A stretch of 64,000 bases of DNA from Podospora pseudocomata (taxonomy: Eukaryota; Ascomycota; Sordariomycetes; Sordariales; Podosporaceae). Of this stretch, positions 54,822 to 64,000 are shown in pieces (the first letter of the stretch is position 1; each line of letters starts with the position of its first letter). Under the pieces are notes generated by a model. That model was not told the DNA's origin. It searched no databases and worked only from the letters and a program-made list of their open reading frames with translations. The position numbers were made by a program, and so were the translations under genes. Location: the NCBI RefSeq assembly GCF_035222375.1, contig NW_026946366.1, positions 2,170,001-2,234,000 of the forward strand. The letters are read 5' to 3'.

Positions 54822-55523
54822 TTTTAATGATACGCCGAACGCTGGTGGTGTGAGATGGATGGTTGAAATGTAGAGATATGCTGCTGGAAGAAAAGGATGG
54901 ATGATGTGTTGGTAGGATATAGTTGTGGGACAAACTCCTCTCTCGACTTCGAGACCTCCTTGTCTTATACTCCCACAAATGTCTCGCTACACAACCACCT
55001 CCCCGCCAAAACCTCCCCGGCTTCAACCCCCCTTGCTCACACGAAAACTACTCACATCTGACTAGACACATGCAGACAAAAGGTGACCACTTACACGCAT
55101 CTAGCCGCATCCCCCCCCCATGCTTGCACATCCTGCGTTGCACACACCCAATCAAATCTCACTCCCACCCACCCTCTTCCCAGCCTTGTTTTGTCTGATT
55201 GGGACCAAAAAAAAATGCTGTCTTGCTCAAGGGTCCGTACATAAACTGTGGCTACCGACCTCAGTCAATCACTATCATACATGCATATAAACTTTGCTGA
55301 TTTTGTTTTTTTGCCTGTTGATCTCTCCGTCTTCCTCGGAGGTACCCATAATCATGAAAAATAACTCCCCGTGAACCATGATTCCTCAATGTCCATTACC
55401 ACTCCCGCCCTCTCCCCCTTAAAAAAACAAAACAAATGCATATTCCCCTCCATCCATAGAATAAGTCCAGACTACACAAACATAACCCCCCCAAAACCCA
55501 ACCCCTCGACTCAAAGAGAAATC
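54822..55523. other. Intergenic region
   Basis: Promoter of the 2EXR gene and 3' flank of the long acidic protein gene. Pyrimidine-rich; nothing else seen. Confidence 0.45.
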
Positions 55524-58500
55524 CTACTTAGCCTCCCTCATCTTCCTATCCGCCCTCTCCACCCTCCCCCTAGCACCCGAATCCAAACTCCTCCACCACC
55601 CCCTCAAACCAGTCATATACCCCCTATAACCCTCCCAACCCTCCACCGGCGCCCCCTTAATCTGCGGCGCCCCCTCATCAGCATCAAACACCGCCCAGCT
55701 CGACTCCTCCCCCGACCTCAGCCCAAACCCCTTCTTGCTAATCGACTTGACCTGCAGCCTCTGCAGCAAAACCGCATCCCCCACCCTGACGACAGGCAGC
55801 GACTCCTTGTGCGGTCGGTACAGCTGCACCTCCACAACACTACCCGGCGCGATCGACGGGTCGGTAATGTGAAACGACATGACGTATTCCCTCGGTCCCT
55901 TCTTGGCGCGGACAGGCGTGGTGGGTTCAGAAGTGACAATCGCGGCGACGACGGGGTGCTCGTCCACGTGGTATTTCAGTGAGGTCAAGTTGATGCAGTC
56001 GGGGAATTCCTGGCGGAGGCGCTTGGTCAGGTCGGCCTTCAAGGCGGCGGTGCTGGTGTTGTTGTCGTCGACCAGAGGGGAAGCTGACTTGGTTTTGGAC
56101 GGAGAATTCAGCGCATCCTTTGCGAGGCCGACGCTGACATCTCCCTTGGATGGCGAGGCCAGCGCGCCTCTCGCCAATAAAACGCTGAGATCCCGGTTGG
56201 AGGGCAAGTTAAAAGACCCCTTGGGCTCTTCCTCGGCGTCCTGGTTGCTAGACTGTAAGCTGTTCGACCGCCTCCTCGCAAGTCGCGGGCTAATTCGTGT
56301 TGGCTGCGGCTCCTGTGGCTGTGGCTGCCCTCTCTTGCTCCGTCGCGCTGCTACCGACTGCTGGGCGAGCTTGACGCTCACATCTGGCGAGGAGGATGAT
56401 GACGCTGCCATTTCGGGCTGCGGTGACATGTACTCTTGAGAGGATGGCGTCTGGACCGTGATTTCTTCCTCGGCGCTCTTACAAACAGCTCTGGTTTGCG
56501 TGGGCGGCTCGGAAAGCTCTAATTGTGCGCTCTTGCCTCTGACTGCCTTTTTCTTGTTCTTATTCCGTTTGCTTGCACGCGTCGCTGCAGCCTTCCGAAC
56601 AGGCGCACTCGGAACTGACGCGACTTCTTCCGCATCAGACTCGCCCGCGTTGAAGCTCAAATCTGACGAGCTAGCACTGTTGTTGCCTGGCTGCTCTAGA
56701 ACAACACCCGCGTCAGCCTGCTGGGTTTCTTGTTCCTCCTCGGCATCGTGATCCTCAGGCTCCGCTTGCACCATGCTCTGCAGAGGGGTTGGGGGCAGCT
56801 CTGTCTCCCGCATTGCTTCCTGAAACCCTTGGGCGAATGGCGACAGTTTCTTCTGAGATGCAAAAGAGTTGGTGAGAGGAGGCGAGGCAGGGACTTCTTT
56901 GCCCATTGCTTCATTGTTGGCTGGTGCAGTTGCACCCTCGACCGGCTCCAGAGACACCACTGCTGGCTTCTCCTCGTCGACAACAGGCACCGGGACTTCT
57001 CCCTCTGCCTCCTTAACAGGCTCCAGATGAACTTCCTCGACAGCATCCGTGCCCTCTTGCTGCTGTGTGTCCTCCAACACTTCTTCCTGTGCTTCCTCAG
57101 TCGCTTCCTGCTCCATAGCAGCATCCTCTACAAGAATCTCAGTTGTCACCTCCATGATAACAGTCTCCTCAACAACCTCCTCAACCACCTCGGTAATGAT
57201 CATGCTAGACTCGACCTCTGCTCGTGGCGTCTCTGCTTCCATAGGCGACTCGAAATGCGGCGTTCCCGCATCAAGCATAACAACATCGACGTCATCGTCA
57301 ACCACCGACATGGGTTCGGCCGTGCTGGCTTTTTCGTGGTCGTCTTCGACATCCATCTGGTCGTCATCGGCCTCGACTTGACTCGCAAGTGACATCTTGT
57401 CATCTGCCGACTCGGACGCCATACGCTGGTTAGCCTGCTCTTGTTCGAGTTGTTCCAGTACCATGTCGTCATAGAAATCCTCGAGTTCCCTGTCGAAGTC
57501 CCCGGGGGGCACATCGTCAGCCATGTCAATTTCGTCATTCTCATCTTCCGAAGGGATATAATCAGCATCGTGTTCATGCTCGGATTCATTATCAACGTCG
57601 AATTGGCCGGCCGACTCGGCAGCAGTGACATCTGGCCGCTCATGTTCCGATTTGGCTGCGGCATCTGACTGGTCAACCTTTGGTTCAACCTCCTCAGCTT
57701 CGTTTGTAGCAGTAGCAGCCGGCTCTTCAGCCTCGGATTCCTTATCTTCCGACTCTGAAGCGGCAGCCTTCTCGGGAGAGGCGACCACCGGTTCAGCCTC
57801 GGATGCCTTATCCTCCGACTCTGAAACAGCAGCAACCTTGGGCGGTTCAATCTCAAGTTCAGACTCGGAACCAGACACCTTATCCGTGTCTTCAGGTGCC
57901 GACATGACAAAGGAATCTTCCTTGTCGGCATGCTCATCAGCGGGTGCGCGTGCTTGCTCGTCGTGCCCATCAGCTTGGTGAACAGCGAAGTCAACCACAT
58001 GGGTCTGGCCACCAGCAACCGCAGGGGCCTCGTCTTCGGCCTCGTTGGCTGCTTCCTTGGGCTTCGAAACCTCACCCTTGAGCGCTGTAGCCTCATGCTC
58101 GTCATCTGAAGCCTCATCTCTGGCTGAAGCCCCATCCCTTGGTTGTGGCGCTTCACCTCCACGGCCCGAGGTTTCCTCTTCAGGCTCTTCATCTTCATCG
58201 GAAGCCTCTTCCGCCGTGTGGTCTTCAGCTTCGTCTTCATCTTCATCTTCATCTCCAACAGAAGCTTCCTCCACCTTGAGATCTCCAACTTCGTCTTCAG
58301 ATGCTGATTCATACTCCACTCCAGCCCCTCCAACCTCCGAGACCTCCTCTTCAGCATCCGGCATCTCCTCCTCAGAATCATAGACATCCTCCTCAAGCTC
58401 CCGATCCTCCTCCTCAGATCCCTCCTCGTCCTCTTCAAAGTCCTTAGCTGCTTCAGATGCCTTAGCTTCCTCAGCTTCCTCAACCTCCTCAGAAAGACCC

Positions 58501-60944
58501 GGATCAACCTGATCAGAACCAATCCCCGGGCTCTTACGAGTCTCCTGCGTCGGTTCAGCAGCCGGGGGTGCCTTGGGCGCAGGCATAGGCACGTCATCAT
58601 CCTCAGAGTCCGAAAGCAAGCTAATCACCATCGGCCCCTTCGGATTCGCCTGCGGCAGCACCCTCCCAGTATAAACTGGCTTAGCCGCCGGAGCCTCCTC
58701 ATAATCATCATACTCATCCCCCTCCTCCTCATCATCATACTCCTCTTCATCGTCCTCCTCCTGGTCCTCAGACAAATCATTGAATCCCTTAAACTCCGAC
58801 TCATCCAACACCCCAGCATCACCATACCGATCAACAATCTCCTGATGAACCTCCTCTTCCTGTTCAGATAGACCCTCATCATCATCCGAGGGCTCAACGT
58901 AGTTTCGCTGGTCGTAATCGCCTTCTTCGATGGGCTCACCATACGCGTACTCATCTTGGACGGCATCCTGATCCTCCTCATCGTCTACACCAACGGCGTC
59001 TTCCTCAAGTGAGTCATCACCCTCTCCATAGCCACGAGTTTCCTGAGTAGCAAGTCCACCATCCGCAAACTGGCCTTGCAACCCGCCATTCCCATAGCTA
59101 GCAAACCCATCCGGCAATGCGTTAGGAGTAACATGAGCAGCATGGAGAGCCGCATCGCCAGGAGGCATCCGGGTGCCCTCCTCCAGAGCGTCATCACCAA
59201 AGTGGCCGCCCTCGGTTTGGTTATAGCGCGGGGACTCTGTAGTAACCGTCCACTGATTGCTATCAAAGTTCTCCGCCATGGGAGGCTGTTGAATGGGCAG
59301 ATCTTGAGTGTCGGCCGACGCAAAATAGTTGTTGATATGCACACCAGACGGCGCGTCATCAAGATACGAATCAGGATATGCCTCGTTCTTATCAAAGCCA
59401 GTGGTCCCATGGAAATGTTGGTCGTGAGCATCCGGAGGGGGTGCGGTATGTGGAATGTGAGAAAACCCGAATCTAACTTGGTCTGCTATGCTTGAAGGTG
59501 ATTGGATCCGGGCGGGCGGGCCAGTGCCAAACATGGAGAAACCAGGAGTCTTGGGGGTGCCAAAAAGTGAGCTACTAGCAAACGTATCCGTGGCAGGCTT
59601 TTGGGCGGCATCAAGTTTGGGCATGTCCGTGTTGGCATTGGCAGCCGGGGGACCGGATCGGCTTTCAGTGGGCTTTCCAGAAGCCTGGTCATGTTGGGGG
59701 GTAGCAGGGGGCAATTCTGGCATCGTGAGAGCTGGCTGCTCCTGAGCAACAGGTGACCTTTTCTCCTGCTGCGCTTGGGCAAACCTGGGATGCTCCTCGG
59801 AAGCCGGAGGCTTCTGTGCCTGCTGCGCATGAGCAAGCGCTGCTTGGCTAAGCACGTCCATGGCGCTCTCTGTACGCACTGGGGGTGTCTGCACTGGCTT
59901 TGTCCGTACCGGCTCCGTCTCCATCGGCTCCGTTTGCGCTGCCTCGACCCGTGTTGACTCGGGCTGTACTGGTTCTGTTTGCACCGGTTCAGTTTGCACC
60001 GCCTCGTCCGTGGGCTCGGTCATTTCAATATCGACTGTCTGGACCCCCTCATCCAGCATTTCCTTTTGTGGCGAAGGCTGCGGGGACGTTTTCTCGGTCA
60101 CATCTTCGTCCATAGACTCCTCAGCCGGTGACTGAGGTTCAGGGCTAGGTGACTGGCTGGTATAGCGCCACGCACTGCTGTCGCGGCCAAACCGAGTTCG
60201 TTTGCGACCCTTGCCCTTGACTCCTCCGTCTTCCTCGAAAGGGTCAAACCCATCCTCGAACAGCGCACCGTACGACAGTCGCTGCCGTTTGATGAGTGCT
60301 GGGGATGCATATTCGTTCTCGGCAACTTCGAAAAATTTGCGGATTGTAGAGACGTGTTCGGGTGGTTCTTCGGGCTCAGGTGTCGACAGTCGAGGTGCTG
60401 TCGCAAGCGGAGCCGGGGGTCGAGGCGAGGCCTCGGTCTCGAGTTCGGGATGGTCGATGTTCAAGTGTCTGAGCTGGTTTGTTTCGCCAGATTTTATCTA
60501 TAGAAAGCTGTTAGATGAGTTGTGTGAGTCGGCGAGCAAGCGTCATGACCGCACCTGCAAGACAAACTTCTTGTCGAACTGCAATTGCCATTCCACTCTG
60601 GAGCCAGGGATGCCGCCTGGCGATGTGTCCTTTGTCCATGTTACTTCCTCTAGAGAGAAGAGTAGTTCATCACCGGCTCCTAGACCACATTTTGAAAGAA
60701 TCCTTGCGCTGGGACCATGGAGCTCGATGCGAACTTGACCTCGAGCACGACGCAGTCGTACATCGGGCTCTGCCAGCAAGAAAGCGAAGGTCTCGGTGAC
60801 CGAGTTGTAGGGCCAGGTAATGCCAACTTCGCCTCGCACGGTTCGCGATGGTTGATCTGGCAAATCGGGGCCAAGCTGGGCAATGGGTGTTGCGAGTTTG
60901 GTCGCCAAAAGCGCAGCGACGTTTCCGTCTTCAGCCATCTCCAT
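55524..60944 (-). CDS. Long acidic protein with OB-fold-like ends, Telo_bind candidate
   Basis: Two exons (60944-60555, 60497-55524) give 1787 aa; the 57-nt intron ends in CTAAC...TAG. Residues of about 15-130 (ATPIAQLGPDLPDQPSRTVR, VRIELHGPSARILSKCGLG, DELLFSLEEV) look like an OB fold. A disordered stretch of about 1500 residues follows, very rich in Glu/Asp/Ala, with Gln/Pro and VQTEPVQ-type repeats and basic patches near 1370-1530 (KRNKNKKKAVRGK). The end (about 1615-1787) contains REYVMSFHITDPSIAPGSVV, VQLYRPHKESLPVVRVGDAV and LLQRLQVKSISKKGFGLRSG, resembling the POT1/Cdc13 telomere ssDNA-binding OB fold. Telomere or other ssDNA binding is inferred, not proven; it is far longer than Pot1. 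It diverges from the monooxygenase gene. Confidence 0.7.
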
Positions 60945-61539
60945 GTTGGATAGAGCGCTGTGTCGATGATGTGAACGCGGTCGGGTTCAAATTACTGAGA
61001 GCGCGTCATTTCCGGGTAAGCCAGGAGGTACGGGGAGACATGTAAAGAAGTTGCAATGCTTTGGCGACGGTTGATGAACAGAGGCAAGTTGTGCAGCCTC
61101 ACAAAGCTGCTGCTCTTGGGTTGAGTTGCTCTTTGGGAGAGCTCCTTCAACTTTCTTGAGGTTCTGTCGCGCGAATGACGGCAGCGGGAAACCAGTGACG
61201 TTTCCATTGGTAGGTTCCAGCCGTGGAGAAGATTTACAGTGGGTCCTGCCTGGGAGCTTGCAGTTGAAGCATGCTCCACCGCCTGAAAACGGAAGGCGGT
61301 GTCATCTTGAGAGCCTTGGCAGTTTCGGGAGCTTGGGCCAGCCTGTAATTTCGTATTCGAAGCACGTAATCGGTGTATGCAATGGTAACGACTTGATGAT
61401 CAGTCAATGAATGGGTTTCGACTGACAACCACCTCTCTTTTTCCCTCAAGTTTGTATACTTTGTTTTCAAGAATATTTTGACGCCGAAGATTCCGTCTAT
61501 CTATCCTATTCGACTTATGAGCCACAAATCCTCTCCAAC
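60945..61539. promoter_or_regulatory. Divergent region, acidic OB protein / monooxygenase
   Basis: 595 bp between start codons. An upstream ATG at 61517 opens a 14-codon frame that overlaps the monooxygenase start and ends at 61561. Confidence 0.5.
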
Positions 61540-62979
61540 ATGGGCTTCGAAACGGTATTAGGCCAAGCACCATTCGATATTCACAGAATCGCAATCATCG
61601 GCGCTGGCCCAAGCGGTCTTGCTGCGGCCAAGTATTTGGTGGCCCAAAAAGCCTTTGAAAAGATCGATATCTATGAGCAGCAATCAGAAGTTGGAGGCGT
61701 CTGGAAGTATAGCGCAAAGCCGGCGGAGAACCGTCGTGTGCCCCAAGTGAACCCCGAATGCCCGCCAGACCCCCCTTTGGAGCCTGGAGATGGCAATGAC
61801 GATAAGGGACCAGTTTTTCCCTCGCCCATGTACAAACTACTACACACAAACATTCCACGAGGTTTAATGCCTTTTACGGACTTTCCTTTCTCAGATGATC
61901 TCCTCATCTTCCCCTCTCGCGATGACGTACAGGACTATCTGGTTCAGTACTCCCAGGACTTAAGGCACCTCATCAGTTTCTCTACCGAGGTCAAAGATGT
62001 TCGTCTGAGAACAGATGCCAAGGGAAAGGATCAGTGGGACGTGGATGTGTTATCGCTACGAACGGGCGAGCTTACGACCGCAACGTATGATGCTGTTGTT
62101 GTCGCATCTGGTCATTATTCTATCATTTATATCCCCGATATGAAGGGGATATCCGAGTTCAACAGCACACACCCCGATATAATTTCTCACTCCAAATACT
62201 ACCGCACTCCCGAACCATTCAGGAACAAAAAGGTCATCGTGGTGGGCAACGCTGCCTCGGGCTTGGATATTGCCTCGCAAATCAGCCAAGTCTCGCAACA
62301 ACCATTACTCTTATCGGTGCGGACACCAACCCCAGAGGCCAACCTTGAATGGACTGGGGCCGAGGAAGTCCCAGAAATTGAAGAGTTTCTCGTGGCAGAC
62401 AGAGCTGTCCGATTCAAAGAGGGCAGGGTTGAGAAGGACATTGATGCCATCGTCTTCGCAACGGGCTACCTCTACTCCTTCCCCTTTCTCACCTCACTAC
62501 AACCACCGTTGGTGACGGATGGGCGTCGAGTCAGGGGGCTCTATAAGCATCTCTTTCACATTGAACACCCAACATTGGTGTTCCCAGGACTGCCTATAAA
62601 GGTGGTACCATTCCCCGTCTCACAAAGCCAAGCAGCCACCTTCTCACGGGTGTGGGCGAACCTGCTGCCCTTACCATCAGTGGATGATATGAAACGTTGG
62701 GAAGACGAGGAAGCTGAAAAGAAAGGTTCCAAGTATCACGTCTGGCCGGTGGGCGCGGATTCAGAGTACATCAACTCGGTCTATGACTGGATTACCGAAG
62801 CCGGCATTCCAGGCAAGGAGCCACCTCGATGGGACGAGGAGCAGTGCTGGCAGAGAACCATCCACATGAAGGCCAAATTAAGGTTTGAACTGGAGGGTCG
62901 CAAGGCAAAGACTCTCAAAGAGCTCGGTTTTGACTATGAGCCGGAGCAGAAAGATGACTCGGGGCCGTTGTTGCTTTGA
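61540..62979 (+). CDS. Flavin-containing monooxygenase (FMO family)
   Basis: An intronless gene of 479 aa. The FAD-binding motif is IGAGPSGLAAAKYL (residues 20-33), followed by the acidic strand end IDIYEQQSEVGGVW. The FMO-type fingerprint appears as MKGISEFNSTHP with HSKYYR just after. A second dinucleotide motif, VIVVGNAASGLDIASQ (about 235-250), would bind NADPH, and FATGYLYSFPF is the usual ATG-type motif. Members oxygenate soft nucleophiles such as thiols or amines; yeast Fmo1 keeps the ER thiol balance. No signal peptide or membrane anchor is seen, so a cytosolic enzyme is likely. No pathway partner is evident beside it. Confidence 0.9.
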   Translation: MGFETVLGQAPFDIHRIAIIGAGPSGLAAAKYLVAQKAFEKIDIYEQQSEVGGVWKYSAKPAENRRVPQVNPECPPDPPLEPGDGNDDKGPVFPSPMYKLLHTNIPRGLMPFTDFPFSDDLLIFPSRDDVQDYLVQYSQDLRHLISFSTEVKDVRLRTDAKGKDQWDVDVLSLRTGELTTATYDAVVVASGHYSIIYIPDMKGISEFNSTHPDIISHSKYYRTPEPFRNKKVIVVGNAASGLDIASQISQVSQQPLLLSVRTPTPEANLEWTGAEEVPEIEEFLVADRAVRFKEGRVEKDIDAIVFATGYLYSFPFLTSLQPPLVTDGRRVRGLYKHLFHIEHPTLVFPGLPIKVVPFPVSQSQAATFSRVWANLLPLPSVDDMKRWEDEEAEKKGSKYHVWPVGADSEYINSVYDWITEAGIPGKEPPRWDEEQCWQRTIHMKAKLRFELEGRKAKTLKELGFDYEPEQKDDSGPLLL

Positions 62980-63533
62980 GACACGGCCCCGCCCCGAATG
63001 TCACTTAGCACGCTCTTTCTCAAATCTTACCAGTCGCCGATTCAGTGGGACCGGGTCAGACACCGAAGTGCAACGCAAAAGCCGGATGGCGATTCAGAAC
63101 ACCATCAAAATATCATCACCATGATCGGTAGATAATAGCCGGAAGTTAGAAAGAGCATTTGGGGGCGGGCTCTGGCATAGATATTCCCCGCCTCTCTCAT
63201 CCGACCCCTGCGACCAAACCCCACAGTGAGCTTCCGCCGAAGCGGTAGCCCCGGAGGTGTGCCTGGCAGGGGTTACAACAGCGCGTTGGGGCGCTGGAAG
63301 AGGCGTTCCCGATCCCGAGAAAGGGACAAAGTCGCATCGCATTGCTTGATCTGATGTGGCTAATCGTGGTATATTTGTAAGCATATTATCGATTATTGAA
63401 CCAGACTTGGTTGAATCCTTCGTGCCTTCTCCAATTATCAGTCTCTGATAAGATTTCATCTTGCTCATAACCGTTCTCATCTTCTCATCTTACTGAACCG
63501 GTAGTTGTTCATCGATCTTGTTGAACTGTTGCA
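62980..63533. promoter_or_regulatory. Intergenic region before the aminotransferase
   Basis: 554 bp between two plus-strand genes; holds the monooxygenase 3' end and the aminotransferase promoter. No motif assigned. Confidence 0.45.
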
Positions 63534-64000
63534 ATGGCGTCGTTGTCTTATCGTGACGATAGCCGTCAAGGTGCTGGCGGTCTAAGTGACGACGATGATA
63601 AGCCACTGCCTCTCGATTTCACCCACCACTACTCTGACACCACTAAAAGCCGGAATGCCAGTAAGATCAAGGCAATCTACAAGTTCTTCCAGATACCTGG
63701 CATTCTGAACATTGCTGGTGGTATGTATTCTATCATGTCTCCTCTTGTTAATAATCGTGATACTCAACTGCACCGCCAGGTCTCCCCAATGCCCAGTTCT
63801 TCCCCTACGACACCTTGGAGGCACAGGCAGCCAAACCTGAGAGATGGTCTCCTTCCTCCGGGTCATCAAACCCTTCAGCACCAAACCACATCACCATCCC
63901 GCATGATGATTCCACTCAGAAGGACCTCCTCCAAAAGATCGACCTAGCCACCGCCCTGCAGTACGGCATGGCCCAAGGCTACCCCCCCCTCCTCGGCTGG
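63534..64000 (+). CDS. Aro8-type aminotransferase, 5' part
   Basis: Partial: the gene runs off the right edge. Exon 1 (63534-63720) and exon 2 (from 63780) are joined across a 59-nt intron (GTATGT...CAG), giving INIAGGLPNAQFFPYDT-type sequence (visible as ILNIAGG then LPNAQFFPYDTLEAQAAKP). The N-terminus has KPLPLDFTHHYSDTTKSR and SKIKAIYKFFQIPG, and the visible end is ALQYGMAQGYPPLLGW. This is the start of a class I/II PLP enzyme of the aromatic / 2-aminoadipate aminotransferase group (Aro8-like). The PLP Lys lies outside the window. ATG context is tgcaATGG. Confidence 0.88.

Noticed and set aside
1-64000. Transposons, LTRs, CRISPR, biosynthetic gene cluster
   Set aside because: No transposase, reverse transcriptase, long terminal repeats, spaced direct repeats, or PKS/NRPS/terpene core enzymes were recognised on either strand.

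Overview
The window looks like about 64 kb of nuclear chromosome from a filamentous ascomycete, most likely a Sordariomycete near Neurospora, Podospora or Chaetomium. This is inferred from gene structure (short introns of about 50-150 nt with GTRNGT donors, CTRAC-type branch sites and YAG acceptors), C-ending codons, pyrimidine-rich leaders, and remembered resemblance of proteins such as the nitrogen regulator Nmr, glutaminase A and Rad7/Rad16 to filamentous-fungal families. No database search was possible. I see no transposon, no tRNA or rRNA gene, no CRISPR array and no secondary-metabolite core gene.

Left part (1-20 kb): an RFTS-domain protein (Raf2/DIM-7-like candidate) diverges from the tRNA pseudouridine-55 synthase Pus4. 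A Sec2-type Rab exchange-factor domain protein follows. The exosome subunit Csl4 diverges from the sterol C8 isomerase Erg2. Next come an Nmr/NmrA nitrogen-metabolite-repression regulator with a long GATA-rich upstream region, a five-exon Zn2Cys6 transcription factor, and the small-subunit processome nuclease Fcf1.

Middle part (20-45 kb): a CSI2-like membrane protein, a YOR1-like ABCC transporter, an unrecognised low-complexity protein whose reading frame breaks near a G6 run, a Tra2-like SR RNA-binding protein, a secreted glutaminase A, and a head-to-head RAD16/RAD7 pair encoding the two subunits of nucleotide excision repair factor 4.

Right part (45-64 kb): about 5 kb without a convincing gene, then a malic enzyme, a 2EXR-domain protein, a very long acidic protein with OB-fold-like ends (telomere-binding POT1/Cdc13-type candidate), a flavin-containing monooxygenase, and the start of an Aro8-type aminotransferase that runs off the window.

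Most genes are housekeeping and do not form one pathway. The exception is RAD7/RAD16, whose products act as one complex and whose genes share one intergenic region. No wholly new system stands out. The best leads are the two-ended OB-fold acidic protein, the RAD7 start codon apparently split by an intron, and a presequence-like alternative first exon inside intron 1 of the malic enzyme gene. Exon limits were worked out by eye from splice signals and frame continuity.
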